The translations under genes and the position numbers were made by a program. Below are positions 20,135-28,853 of a stretch of DNA of 64,000 nucleotides, piece by piece. Origin of the DNA: Gandjariella thermophila (GTDB lineage: Bacteria > Actinomycetota > Actinomycetes > Mycobacteriales > Pseudonocardiaceae); the NCBI RefSeq assembly GCF_005405885.1, contig NZ_BJFL01000006.1, forward strand, positions 124,001-188,000. Direction: 5' to 3'. Under the pieces are notes generated by a model. That model was not told where the DNA came from. It searched no databases and worked only from the letters and a program-made list of their open reading frames with translations. Within the stretch, counting starts at the first letter, position 1. The number at the start of each line of letters is the position of its first letter.

Positions 20135-21127
20135 GTGGTGCGCAGGGGTCCCGGAGCGGCACGTCGCGCAGCGGCGTTCCTGATCAGCGCGCTGACGCTG
20201 GTGGCGACGGCGGGATGCAGCTTCTTACCGGGCGGCGGCGGGTCGCAGGCGCAGCAGGTGGAACGCAACACCCTGCGGATCGGCGTGCTGCCCGCGGTCG
20301 ACGTGGCCCCGCTGCGGCTGGCGCTGAACAACAAGCTGTTCGAGAACGCCGGGCTGCAGATCGACCTGGTCTCCGAGTCCAGCGAGGCCGACGGGCTGCG
20401 CCAGCTCGACGCGGGCACCCTGGACGTGGCGTTCGCCAGCAACGTCACGCTGTTCAAGAACGCGGCCGCGGGGCAGGCACTGCAGCTGCAGGCCGAGGCG
20501 TACCAGGCCGGCACCAACACGATGGCCCTGGTCACGCTGCCCAACTCCGACTACACCGACCCGTCGGCGCGGCCCGCGCCGAGGATCGCGGTGGACAGCG
20601 ATCCCGGCGTCGGCACGCTGACCACCCGGTCCGTGCTCAGCACGGTCGGCATCGACACCACCAAGATCCGGTTCACCCAGATGCCGTTCGGCGACATGAC
20701 CGACGCACTGAAGAACGGTTCGGTGGACGCGGCGTGGATGGTCGAGCCCTACATCACCAAGGCGCAGAAGCAGCTCGGCGCGAAGATCCTCACCGACACC
20801 GCGCGCGGCGCGACCCTGAACTTCCCCATGTCGTCCTACGCGACCAGCAGGAAGTTCGCCGACGCCAACCCCAGGACGCTGCAACTGTTCCGCTCGGTGC
20901 TCGGCCAGGCCCAGCAGATGGCCGCGAACCACCTGCTCGTCCAGGACGTCCTGCACCAGTACGTCGACGTGGACATTCCCACCGCCGCGTTGGTCTCGGT
21001 GGGCGTCTACCCGACCTCGCTCAACCCGGTCCGGCTGCAACGGGTGGCCGACATGATGGAGACCGCGGGCATGCTGACCACCCGACTGGACGTGCAGCAG
21101 CTCATGCCGCCGGGCACGACTACCTAG
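20135..21127 (+). CDS. ABC-type solute-binding lipoprotein (NMT1/THI5/SsuA-like)
   Basis: A 330-residue lipoprotein. The signal peptide ends in the lipobox LVATAGC, followed by FLPGGGGSQAQQVERNTLRIGVLPAVDVAPLRLALNNKLF (first 20 residues of the mature core only partly typical), matching the periplasmic-binding fold of taurine/nitrate/thiamine-precursor binding proteins (NMT1-like). Further support comes from the ALKNGSVDAAWMVEPYI motif. GTG 20135 has GGAGG six bases upstream. No permease or ATPase gene adjoins it, so it may donate ligand to a distant transporter or to the divergent CvnA sensor. The ligand is unknown. Confidence 0.85.
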   Translation: MVRRGPGAARRAAAFLISALTLVATAGCSFLPGGGGSQAQQVERNTLRIGVLPAVDVAPLRLALNNKLFENAGLQIDLVSESSEADGLRQLDAGTLDVAFASNVTLFKNAAAGQALQLQAEAYQAGTNTMALVTLPNSDYTDPSARPAPRIAVDSDPGVGTLTTRSVLSTVGIDTTKIRFTQMPFGDMTDALKNGSVDAAWMVEPYITKAQKQLGAKILTDTARGATLNFPMSSYATSRKFADANPRTLQLFRSVLGQAQQMAANHLLVQDVLHQYVDVDIPTAALVSVGVYPTSLNPVRLQRVADMMETAGMLTTRLDVQQLMPPGTTT

Positions 21128-21295
21128 CGGAACGCGGACGACCGCAGAGCACCGGGTACTACTCCGAACGAGTGAATTTTGCCGACGTCCCGGGGATGAC
21201 CGGCCGCCGACATCGCTGACCGGCCCGTTCGCCGCACCGGCCGGCGCATTGGCAGACTGGGGTGTCCGGACATCCACGGGAGGAGTTCGTACCCG

Positions 21296-22960
21296 GTGAC
21301 GACCGACGGCCCGCTGATCGTGCAGTCCGACAAGACGCTGCTGCTCGAGGTCGACCATCCGCTCGCCGACGAGGCGCGGGTGGCGATCGCGCCGTTCGCC
21401 GAGCTGGAGCGGGCGCCCGAGCACGTGCACACCTACCGGGTCACCCCGCTGGCCCTGTGGAACGCGCGCGCCGCCGGCCACGACGGCGAGCAGGTGGTGG
21501 ACGCGCTGGTCCGGTACTCCCGGTACCCGGTGCCGCAGCCGCTGCTGGTCGACATCGTCGACACGATGGGCCGGTTCGGCCGGCTGCAGCTCGCCAACGA
21601 CCCGGCGCACGGGCTGGTCATGGTGTCGCTGGACCGCGCGGTGCTGGAGGAGGTGCTGCGCAACAAGAAGATCGCCCCGATGCTCGGCGCCCGGCTGGAC
21701 GACGACACGGTGATGGTCCATCCCAGCGAGCGCGGCCGGCTCAAGCAGGCGCTGGTCAAGATCGGGTGGCCGGCCGAGGACCTGGCCGGCTACGTGGACG
21801 GCGAGGCGCACCCCGTCTCCCTGGTCGAGGACGGTTGGCGGCTGCGCGAGTACCAGCGGCAGGCCGCGTCCGCGTTCTGGGCCGGCGGGTCCGGCGTGGT
21901 GGTGCTGCCCTGCGGCGCGGGCAAGACGCTGGTCGGCGCGGCCGCCATGGCGGAGGCCCAGGCCACCACGCTGATCCTGGTCACCAACACCGTCGCCGGC
22001 CGGCAGTGGAAGCGCGAGCTGGTCGCCCGCACCTCGCTCACCGAGGAGGAGATCGGCGAGTACTCCGGGGAGAAGAAGGAGATCCGGCCGATCACCATCG
22101 CCACCTACCAGGTGATCACCCGGAAGACCAGGGGCGAGTACCGGCACCTGGAGCTGTTCGACTCCCGGGACTGGGGCCTGGTCATCTACGACGAGGTGCA
22201 CCTGCTGCCCGCGCCGGTGTTCCGGATGACCGCCGACCTGCAGTCCCGCCGCCGGCTCGGGCTGACCGCCACGCTGATCCGCGAGGACGGCCGGGAGGGC
22301 GACGTGTTCTCGCTGATCGGCCCGAAGCGGTTCGACGTGCCGTGGCGGGACATCGAGGCGCAGGGCTGGATCGCGCCGGCCGAGTGCGTCGAGGTCCGGG
22401 TCACCCTGACGGAGAGCGAGCGGCTCGGCTACGCCACCGCCGAACCGGACGAGCGGTACCGGATCTGCTCCACCGCGCGCACCAAGCTGCCCGTGGTCCG
22501 GGCCATCCTGGACCGCCATCCCGGCGAGCCGACCCTGGTCATCGGCGCCTACCTGGAACAGTTGGAGGAGCTGGGCACGGCGCTGAACGCGCCGATCGTC
22601 CAGGGCTCCACCCGCAACAGGGAGCGCGAGGCGCTGTTCGACGCGTTCCGCCGCGGCGAGATCCCCACGCTCGTCGTATCCAAGGTGGCCAACTTCTCCA
22701 TCGACCTGCCCGAGGCGTCGGTCGCCGTCCAGGTCTCCGGCACCTTCGGCTCCCGCCAGGAGGAGGCCCAGCGGCTCGGCCGGCTGCTCCGCCCCAAGGG
22801 CGACGGCCGTCAGGCGCACTTCTACTCGGTGGTCTCCCGGGACACCCTGGACACCGACTACGCCGCGCACCGGCAGCGGTTTCTCGCCGAGCAGGGCTAC
22901 GCCTACCGCATCGTGGACGCCGACGACCTCCTCGGCCCCCGCCTGCCCGGCCTCGGCTGA
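21296..22960 (+). CDS. XPB/ERCC3-like DNA repair helicase
   Basis: A 554-residue superfamily 2 helicase resembling bacterial XPB (M. tuberculosis ercc3, Rv0861c). The N-terminal damage-recognition-like part precedes Walker A PCGAGKT near residue 204, the DEAH-like box YDEVHLLPAP near residue 297, motif III LTATLIREDGRE (also the RED motif of XPB), and C-terminal motifs VSKVANFSIDLPEASVAVQ and RQEEAQRLGRLLRP. GTG 21296 has GGGAGGAG upstream. Its usual neighbour, the helicase-associated protein, is here at 3288-5549, about 16 kb away. Confidence 0.94.
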   Translation: MTTDGPLIVQSDKTLLLEVDHPLADEARVAIAPFAELERAPEHVHTYRVTPLALWNARAAGHDGEQVVDALVRYSRYPVPQPLLVDIVDTMGRFGRLQLANDPAHGLVMVSLDRAVLEEVLRNKKIAPMLGARLDDDTVMVHPSERGRLKQALVKIGWPAEDLAGYVDGEAHPVSLVEDGWRLREYQRQAASAFWAGGSGVVVLPCGAGKTLVGAAAMAEAQATTLILVTNTVAGRQWKRELVARTSLTEEEIGEYSGEKKEIRPITIATYQVITRKTRGEYRHLELFDSRDWGLVIYDEVHLLPAPVFRMTADLQSRRRLGLTATLIREDGREGDVFSLIGPKRFDVPWRDIEAQGWIAPAECVEVRVTLTESERLGYATAEPDERYRICSTARTKLPVVRAILDRHPGEPTLVIGAYLEQLEELGTALNAPIVQGSTRNREREALFDAFRRGEIPTLVVSKVANFSIDLPEASVAVQVSGTFGSRQEEAQRLGRLLRPKGDGRQAHFYSVVSRDTLDTDYAAHRQRFLAEQGYAYRIVDADDLLGPRLPGLG

Positions 22961-23011
22961 ACCCTTATCCCGGCGCGGCAATTTGTCGTACCCCGGCGCT
23001 ACGGTCCGCGC

Positions 23012-23674
23012 GTGGGACTGATCGCCGATCTGCCACCCGGTGAACGGCCGCGCGAGCGGTTGTTCGCCGCAGGCCGCGCGGCTCTTGCCGACCGCGAGCT
23101 GCTGGCCTTGCTATTGGGTACCGGCAACAAAGGCGGAATAGGTGCCCACGAACTCGCCGAACGCCTACTGACGAGATTCGGAACGCTCCACCAACTTGTT
23201 CGGGCACACCCGGCCGATCTGCTGGCGGTACCCGGTGTCGGACCCGCCAAGGCAGCCGCGCTGCTCGCCGCCTTCGAGTTGGCACTGCGGTCGGCGACGT
23301 CCACTCCGCCGGCCAGCATCCGAAGTACCGAAGACATCGCCAGGTTGGTCGCACCGCTGCTGGCGAACCAAAACAGAGAACTCCTCGTCGTCGTGGTGTG
23401 TGACAGCGGCAACCGAGTACTGGGGGTGGAGCCCGTCGGCACTGGCTCGGCGGAACGGGTCTCGCTACCGGTGCGGGAGGTGCTCGTCGCCGTGCTCCGC
23501 AGGGACGGGCGCTCCTTCGCCCTGGCGCACAACCATCCGGGTGGTGATCCGACACCGAGTGCCGAGGACGTCGCCGGAACCCGGCGCACCGCCGACGCCG
23601 CGAAGGCATCCGGTCTCCGACTACTCGACCACGTGGTCATCGCCGGTGCTCACTGGCAACGCGTGACGTTCTGA
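23012..23674 (+). CDS. radC: RadC-like JAB/MPN domain protein
   Basis: A 220-residue protein of the RadC family. Residues 1-95 contain an N-terminal HhH-type UPF0758 region (LPPGERPRERLFAAGRAALADRELLALLLGTG, helix-hairpin-helix VPGVGPAKAAALLAAFEL). The C-terminal JAB domain has the metal motif HNHPGGDPTPSAEDV. The biochemical role of RadC remains unclear although it was once linked to repair. GTG 23012 follows TACGGT by six bases, suggesting a leaderless message. It borders the mobile-looking stretch with the XRE pair and the restriction island. Confidence 0.93.
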   Translation: MGLIADLPPGERPRERLFAAGRAALADRELLALLLGTGNKGGIGAHELAERLLTRFGTLHQLVRAHPADLLAVPGVGPAKAAALLAAFELALRSATSTPPASIRSTEDIARLVAPLLANQNRELLVVVVCDSGNRVLGVEPVGTGSAERVSLPVREVLVAVLRRDGRSFALAHNHPGGDPTPSAEDVAGTRRTADAAKASGLRLLDHVVIAGAHWQRVTF

Positions 23675-23681
23675 CCTCCAC

Positions 23682-24004
23682 TCAGTCGGCGCACGGTCCT
23701 GAGACCACTTCGTCCACCCACAGCACCCGAGCCCGGATCAACGGCGCTTCGCTGAACACCACAGGGACCATCTCGGACGACTGCAGGCTCATCCGAAAGT
23801 TGCCTTCCACGCCGATCACCTCGACGTAATCCTCGAAGGCCATCCCGCGACCCGACCGTCCACCCGCTCGCCGAAGTCCTCCACCACGGCGAACAGGCGC
23901 GGCGCGTGGTTGGCGACCATTGCGCGGACGAGTTCCCCGTACCTCTCCTCGCTGAAGCGCGGCGCGGGAACCTCCGTCGGTGCCCCCGAAGCGTCTGCCG
24001 TCAT
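23682..24004 (-). pseudogene. Frameshifted small hypothetical protein gene next to XRE regulator
   Basis: Two overlapping frames look like halves of one protein. The first (24004-23816; ATG with GGGAGGG upstream) reads MTADASGAPTEVPAPRFSEE ... GERVDGRVAGW and then runs out quickly. The second begins at ATG 23843 and reads MAFEDYVEVIGVEGNFRMSL ... IRARVLWVDEVVSGPCAD. Joining them at about 23843 would give a protein of about 107 residues, with the natural junction RVAGW-GMAFED. A small deletion is the simplest explanation. The alternative is two real overlapping genes with 28-base overlap. The gene is divergent from the XRE/DUF397 pair. No known function. Confidence 0.5.
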
Positions 24005-24079
24005 GATCCCTCCCGACCCCGCCGGCCACGTCCGACGACGGGCCGAACCGATTCCGATGGCCGCTGACACTATTCGCTG

Positions 24080-24125
24080 ACATCAAAGATCGGCGACTAC
24101 ACGATCAGGTGATCTTCTTTGATGT
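24080..24125. promoter_or_regulatory. Inverted repeat ACATCAAA ... TTTGATGT, probable XRE operator
   Basis: A perfect 8-bp inverted repeat (ACATCAAA at 24080-24087, TTTGATGT at 24118-24125) flanks a 30-base core that itself contains two GATC-centred repeats (AGATC and GATCTT). It lies in the divergent region between the frameshifted gene and the XRE regulator and is more AT-rich than the surroundings. It is a likely binding site for the XRE protein; this is inference. Confidence 0.45.
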
Positions 24126-24167
24126 AAGAAGCTCACGGCAGCGATCACCCAGATCGAGGAGGTCCAC

Positions 24168-25073
24168 ATGGCTGGTTCGTCGGCACCGCTACGCAGGCTC
24201 GGTGCGGAGTTGCGCAGGCTTCGGGAAGCGACCGGACGCACGCAGGCGGACGTGGGCGGTGCCATCGGCCGCACCCACGCCACCATGGTGAACTGGGAAC
24301 TCGGCAAGACGAAGATCAGCAAGTCGGACCTCGTCTGCCTGCTGGCCGAACTGCGTGCGCCGACCGACGTCCGCAAGGACCTCGAACGCCTACGTGATGA
24401 GATCAACCAGACCAGCGGCCAGTGGGCCACCTACGGTCTCCCGGACTGGCTGCGCCCGCTGTTCAGCTTCGAACAGGACGCCACCGCGGTGACCACCTTC
24501 GAGCCGACCCTGATCCCCGGCCTGCTGCAGACCGAGGACTACGCAAGGACCATCCACATTGCCGGGCCGCACATCACAGCTCCGCCGTTCGTGGAGCGCT
24601 GGGTCGCCGCGCGGATGCAGCGCCAGCAGCGACTCGCCGGAAAGAACGCCATCAAAGTGCATGCCTTGATCGCTGAATCCGCCCTTCGACTGCAAGTCAG
24701 TGGTCCAACGCTGATGGTCGCCCAGTTGCGGAAGGTGCTCGAGGTCGCCCGCCGCAGGAACGTGACGGTGCAGGTCGTGCCCGCTGAGCGCGGGGCGCAT
24801 CCGGCCGTGCACAGCAACATGACCGTGCTGCACTTCGCCGACGCACGCGCCGACCCGCCGCTCGGCTACTTCGACGGTCCGTTGGGCGGCTACCTGATCA
24901 GCGACCCGGGTGACGTGGCGTCAATGATCAGCATGCTGGACGACGTGCGCCGGGTGGCGCTTGCTCCGCATGAGTCGACGGACATGATCGCTGCCATACT
25001 TGAGGAGTACCAGAAGAAAGGCGGCGATGATGGCGGAGACGTCCGCGACGAGGTGGCGCAAGTCCAGCCGTAG
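24168..25073 (+). CDS. XRE-family regulator with DUF5753 ligand-binding domain
   Basis: A 301-residue regulator. The N-terminal HTH is at residues about 9-65 (LGAELRRLREATGRTQADVG, then THATMVNWELGKTKIS). The remainder is a DUF5753 domain (TFEPTLIPGLLQTEDYAR, MQRQQRL, LHFADARADPPLGYFDGPLGG). Such proteins are abundant in actinomycetes and pair with a DUF397 protein, as here. The Streptomyces BldB/WhiJ-type pairs are the characterised relatives. ATG 24168 has GAGGAGG upstream. Confidence 0.92.
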   Translation: MAGSSAPLRRLGAELRRLREATGRTQADVGGAIGRTHATMVNWELGKTKISKSDLVCLLAELRAPTDVRKDLERLRDEINQTSGQWATYGLPDWLRPLFSFEQDATAVTTFEPTLIPGLLQTEDYARTIHIAGPHITAPPFVERWVAARMQRQQRLAGKNAIKVHALIAESALRLQVSGPTLMVAQLRKVLEVARRRNVTVQVVPAERGAHPAVHSNMTVLHFADARADPPLGYFDGPLGGYLISDPGDVASMISMLDDVRRVALAPHESTDMIAAILEEYQKKGGDDGGDVRDEVAQVQP

Positions 25074-25230
25074 CAGCTCTGGCGGCAACTGCGTCGAGCT
25101 AGCCCTCCTTCCCGGCGGCCGGATGGCTGTCCGGGACAGCAAGTGCCCCCAGGCCGGCACGTTGGTCTTCCCCTCAACGACGCTGACGGCCCTGCTCACC
25201 AGCGCCAGGAACGGCCAGCTCGACCTCTGA
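25027..25230 (+). CDS. DUF397 domain protein
   Basis: A 67-residue protein with the DUF397 signature RWRKSSRSSSGGNCVELALL and VAVRDSK-type motif (MAVRDSKCPQAGTLVF). It overlaps the end of the XRE gene by 47 bases and would be co-translated with it. DUF397 proteins act with DUF5753-XRE regulators, probably as antagonists or partners. ATG 25027 is chosen; ATG 25030 is equally possible. Confidence 0.92.
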   Translation: MMAETSATRWRKSSRSSSGGNCVELALLPGGRMAVRDSKCPQAGTLVFPSTTLTALLTSARNGQLDL

Positions 25231-25242
25231 ACCCGGACCCTC

Positions 25243-25277
25243 CGAGGGCTGAGACCGATCGTGGGCCACAGCCCTCG
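25243..25277. terminator. Hairpin between DUF397 gene and hsdS
   Basis: CGAGGGCTG (25243-25251) pairs with CAGCCCTCG (25269-25277) between two convergent genes. It is a probable bidirectional terminator. Confidence 0.55.
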
Positions 25278-25283
25278 TCACGC

Positions 25284-26429
25284 CTACAACTCCCCGCCGA
25301 ACGCCGCGTTCAACAACGACGGCCGCAGCGCCGCTTCCAACTGACGCCGCTGCTCGATTAGGCTGCCAAGCCGGTTCCGCACCTGGTCGAGACGGTCAGC
25401 TATCTGATACTGAACATCGATCGGTGGAACTGGAACCATGATTCTTTCAAAACTCGCCTGCGAGAGAGTCCGATTACGATCGGCCGAGCCGGGTGAGGCC
25501 GCCCCTACTTGCGCCAAACCCTCTTCACTCAGCAAGTAGTGACAGAGGAAGCGGACGTCGATTTCTACCGAACGGCGAGGAACATAGAACAGGAATCGAT
25601 TCGACGCAACGAGGTCCGTATCATCCTTGGTGGTCACCGAGATCGCCCCTTCCCACGCCTTGATGTTACTCAGCGCAAGCGCGCGACTCGGAAACTTAAA
25701 GTAGCGCAGCTTACTCAAATCAGCACCACGCTTTTTCGGATAGCGAATGATCCCCTTTCCAAAGGAGCGCATACCCATGTATCGGTACTCATGCTCAGGA
25801 TCCACCTCTATCGGATAGCGCTCCAGCTCGACCAACTCACCGATAGCCCTCTTGGAGTACTCGTTTCCGAACAGCACCCTGGACATGGCAGGAGCAATGC
25901 TTCGCTCCAAACTGTCCCGCTTCTTGCCAATCGCGAGCATTACATCCAAAAACCGGTCCAATATGGCAGCTATGCGTCGCTGCTCCTCCAGCGAAGGAAG
26001 CGGGATCAGGAAGTTATCGATCGTTCGCGGCGACAAAGTCTGATTACGCTTGACGCTGCCAGTACTACCCTTACGAAGCAGCGCCATGCCGGGATCGCTC
26101 ATAAAGAAATAGGAAACGAAGTCGAGGTCGACTTCAGTCGAAATGGGCCTGTAACTGAGGAAGCGCTGGGAGCCAACCGTCCCCTGCTCGTTGGGCCCGG
26201 AACGGGCTACCGCGCCTTCCCATGCCATAATGTTACTGAATATTATTCTATCGGGGTAAACATGGTAGTACTTGAGCTTACTAAGATCTTCCCCGACGAC
26301 GGGCCCTCGATGAAAGATCCCTCGGCCAAATGATTTGATACCGATCTGAACATACCGCTCTGTTGGGTCAACCACGAGAGGAACGCGCTCTAGTTCAAAA
26401 ACCTCCCCAAACCGCACCAGCCTAATCAC
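25284..26429 (-). CDS. hsdS: Type I restriction-modification specificity subunit HsdS
   Basis: A 381-residue specificity subunit. Two target recognition domains are present, each followed by a conserved helical spacer (SLEEQRRIAAILDRFLDVML, and VQYQIADRLDQVRNRLGSLIEQRRQ). The TRDs resemble one another closely (ELERVPLVVDPTERYVQIG with ELERYPIEVDPEHEYRYMG; DLSKLKYY with DLSKLRYF; SNIMAWEGA with SNIKAWEGA). Base composition is visibly lower in GC than the neighbours, a frequent sign of horizontal transfer in hsdS. GTG 26429 overlaps the hsdM stop by four bases. Confidence 0.93.
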   Translation of the reverse strand: MIRLVRFGEVFELERVPLVVDPTERYVQIGIKSFGRGIFHRGPVVGEDLSKLKYYHVYPDRIIFSNIMAWEGAVARSGPNEQGTVGSQRFLSYRPISTEVDLDFVSYFFMSDPGMALLRKGSTGSVKRNQTLSPRTIDNFLIPLPSLEEQRRIAAILDRFLDVMLAIGKKRDSLERSIAPAMSRVLFGNEYSKRAIGELVELERYPIEVDPEHEYRYMGMRSFGKGIIRYPKKRGADLSKLRYFKFPSRALALSNIKAWEGAISVTTKDDTDLVASNRFLFYVPRRSVEIDVRFLCHYLLSEEGLAQVGAASPGSADRNRTLSQASFERIMVPVPPIDVQYQIADRLDQVRNRLGSLIEQRRQLEAALRPSLLNAAFGGEL

Positions 26430-27964
26430 CGGGTGGCCTCCAGGGATGACTGGAGTTCGGCGAGAATGGCGAGGATCTCATGTTCGGTCTCGATGAGTTC
26501 CTTAACCAGCTCGTGCGGTGGCCGGTGGGCGAGGTCGTCGCCACTGCTGGGGTTGGGAACGTCGAGGTTGAAGCCCGCCTCATGAAGCTGCGTGGCCGAC
26601 ACCATCCAGGCCCGATCGTTCTCGACGCGCCCGTCGCGTCCACGCCCGCCCCACCACGCGGTGCACTCGGCGAACTCTTCGAAGCGCATCGGCTTCGTCT
26701 TGGTGTAGCGCTTGCTCCCAGCCGGCGGAACGATCTCGTAGAACCACACGTCTCGGGTTGCCCAGCCCCCGATGTCGTGGATCTGCTCTGCCTTGCGACC
26801 GTCGGCGCGCTTCTCGAAGAACAACAGATTGGACGGGATCGAGGTGTAGGGCGCGAATACTCCGTCCGGCAACCGCACCACGGTGTGCAGGTTGCATTCC
26901 TTGAGCAGCCGCTCCTTGATCCTGGTGCCCACGCCCTCACCGAACAGCACACCATTGGGGAGCACGATTCCACAGCGACCGCCCGGCTTAAGCTTGTCCA
27001 GGATCGCGGTGAGGAAAAGCCACGCAGTTTCGGCCGTCTGGTACTTCTTGGGAAACGCCTTGACTACGTCTGGGCTTTCCGCACCGCCGAAGGGTGGATT
27101 GGTGACCACGACGTCGACCTGGGTAGCTGGTGAGGCGCTCTGGCGAAGCAACGCAAGCGCGTTGCCGGACTCTACCTGGGGCACATCCACCCCATGCAGG
27201 ATGAGGTTCATCATCGCGAGCAGGTAGGGCAACGGTTTCTTCTCGATGCCGCGGATGGACCGCTCGATGTCGCGTCGCTCGCGGACCGACTCGGCCCGTT
27301 CCATACCAAGGTGCTCAAGTGTTTCCACCAGGAATCCGCCCGTTCCGGCGGCAGGGTCGAGCACCGTCTCACCAGGCCGGGGGTCCACCTGCTGCACAAT
27401 GAATTTGGTCAAAGGCCGGGGCGTGTAGAACTCTCCGGAGTCGCCGGCCGCATCGCGGACCTCCTGCAGCATCGACTCGTACAGCTCCGCCATCGCGTGC
27501 ACGTCTTTACTGGAGGTGAAGTCGACCTTGTTGATCTCGTTGAGCACTTCGCGGATCTGGTACCCGGAGCGCATCCTGTTCTCGACGCCCTGGAAGACGT
27601 GGCCGATCTTGCTGGCGAGGTCGGCGCTGGTGCTGGTGTCACCAAGCGCGCGCAGGCGCGGCAACAGGTCGTCGTTGATGAACTCGACCAACGGTTCGCC
27701 GGTGAAGCGATCGTTCCCGGCCCACGTCCGCCAGCGGTAGTTTTCCTGAAGCAGCGGCTGGTAGTCGGGACGCTCGACGGGCCACTCCTGTTCCTTGTCG
27801 TCGAACGCCTTGAGGAAGAGCATCCACGAGAGCTGCGGCAGGCGGTCCAGGTCCCCATTCAGGCCCGGGTCGGTGCGCATCAGGTCGCGGATACGTTTGA
27901 TCACCGACCCCAGCCGTTGCCTAGGGGCCGCGGGTTCCTGCTCTGTAGCCTTACGACGAGCCAA
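26426..27964 (-). CDS. hsdM: Type I restriction-modification methyltransferase subunit HsdM
   Basis: A 512-residue N6-adenine DNA methyltransferase. The N-terminal HsdM helical domain (LSWMLFLKAFDDKEQEWPV) precedes the SAM-binding motif I DPAAGTGGFL and the catalytic NPPFGG motif, with the GEFYTPRPLTKFIVQ signature between. I choose TTG 27964 because GAGGAGG is six bases upstream; an ATG at 27985 lacks a site. The start overlaps the end of the AbiEii gene by 14 bases, so the methyltransferase is translated downstream of the toxin gene. Confidence 0.93.
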   Translation of the reverse strand: MARRKATEQEPAAPRQRLGSVIKRIRDLMRTDPGLNGDLDRLPQLSWMLFLKAFDDKEQEWPVERPDYQPLLQENYRWRTWAGNDRFTGEPLVEFINDDLLPRLRALGDTSTSADLASKIGHVFQGVENRMRSGYQIREVLNEINKVDFTSSKDVHAMAELYESMLQEVRDAAGDSGEFYTPRPLTKFIVQQVDPRPGETVLDPAAGTGGFLVETLEHLGMERAESVRERRDIERSIRGIEKKPLPYLLAMMNLILHGVDVPQVESGNALALLRQSASPATQVDVVVTNPPFGGAESPDVVKAFPKKYQTAETAWLFLTAILDKLKPGGRCGIVLPNGVLFGEGVGTRIKERLLKECNLHTVVRLPDGVFAPYTSIPSNLLFFEKRADGRKAEQIHDIGGWATRDVWFYEIVPPAGSKRYTKTKPMRFEEFAECTAWWGGRGRDGRVENDRAWMVSATQLHEAGFNLDVPNPSSGDDLAHRPPHELVKELIETEHEILAILAELQSSLEATR

Positions 27965-28853
27965 TGCCGTCCTCCTCAAGTTCATTGGCGAGCGCGTGTC
28001 GCCAGTGTGTGGCGACCAAGGCGTGGGCGTCGGCGACGGAGAGCCCGGTCCGTCCGATCTCGGCAGCGTTGTGCGCGAAGGGCTTCTCCCACGCTGTCGG
28101 CGGACTGGCCAACTCCCTCGGGACGGTGTGCGTGCCCCTGATCTTGAAGACGTGCCGCACGGCCTGACACAGCTCACGATCGGCCGGAACGCCGTCCTCA
28201 ATGAGGATCACCAGGTCGGCCAGGTCCTTGACCCTGGTCGAGGTGCCACTGATGTAGGTGCGGGTCAGCGCGTGCAGCTTCTCGGCGAACTGCTGACGCA
28301 GATCCGTCACCAGTACCTCACGTGGCGGGATGCCGGCGAAACCCAGCAGGTCAGGGAGCAGGCGCCGCTCCACCCCGTCGATCTCTTCCGGCCGCGCGAC
28401 GATGTCCAAACGCTGCTCGGTGAACCGCTTGCCTGCTAACTGCGACTCGATGGTGAACCGCCAGGCAGGCCGACCGTAGGCGTCATCCCGCAGTCGCGTG
28501 CCGGGCCGGACACCGAAGACGAACCACTCGCCGTCCACGTCGTCGAGCAGCGCTTCCAACAGGAACTCCCGCACCTCTTCGGGGTTTTCTGGGTCGGCCA
28601 CGGCGCCATCCTGCAGCACAAGATCGACATCGCGGGTCGCCCGCGCCTGACCTGGGCGGCGGAGTTCGACTGCCATACCGCCCTTGAGCACACAGGCGTC
28701 GGGAGCGTTGGCCGAGAGCCGAGCGAGGATCCGGGTGAAAACCAGGCGCCGACGCAACCACTGTAGGTCGCGCCCGGTTTCGACGGACTGCTGATTCAGC
28801 CGTGACTCGATAGCCGCGCGTAGCGCCGTGGGCGACCGGTAGCGCATGCTCAT
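27951..28853 (-). CDS. abiEii: AbiEii/AbiGii-family nucleotidyltransferase toxin
   Basis: A 300-residue nucleotidyltransferase-fold protein. The active-site region is visible as VLKGGMAVELRR followed by ATRDVDLVL (GG...DxD), with later motifs QFAEKLHAL and RVKDLADLVIL. AbiEii is the toxin of the type IV abortive-infection system and arrests growth on phage infection, by analogy with Streptococcus/Lactococcus AbiE and mycobacterial MenT relatives. The start overlaps the antitoxin stop by four bases. It is inserted between hsdR and hsdM. Confidence 0.9.
   Translation of the reverse strand: MSMRYRSPTALRAAIESRLNQQSVETGRDLQWLRRRLVFTRILARLSANAPDACVLKGGMAVELRRPGQARATRDVDLVLQDGAVADPENPEEVREFLLEALLDDVDGEWFVFGVRPGTRLRDDAYGRPAWRFTIESQLAGKRFTEQRLDIVARPEEIDGVERRLLPDLLGFAGIPPREVLVTDLRQQFAEKLHALTRTYISGTSTRVKDLADLVILIEDGVPADRELCQAVRHVFKIRGTHTVPRELASPPTAWEKPFAHNAAEIGRTGLSVADAHALVATHWRHALANELEEDGIGSS

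Noticed and set aside
27965..28201. Longer HsdM start or ATG 27985
   Set aside because: These lack a ribosome-binding site, while TTG 27964 has GAGGAGG six bases upstream; the longer frame overlaps the abiEii coding region.
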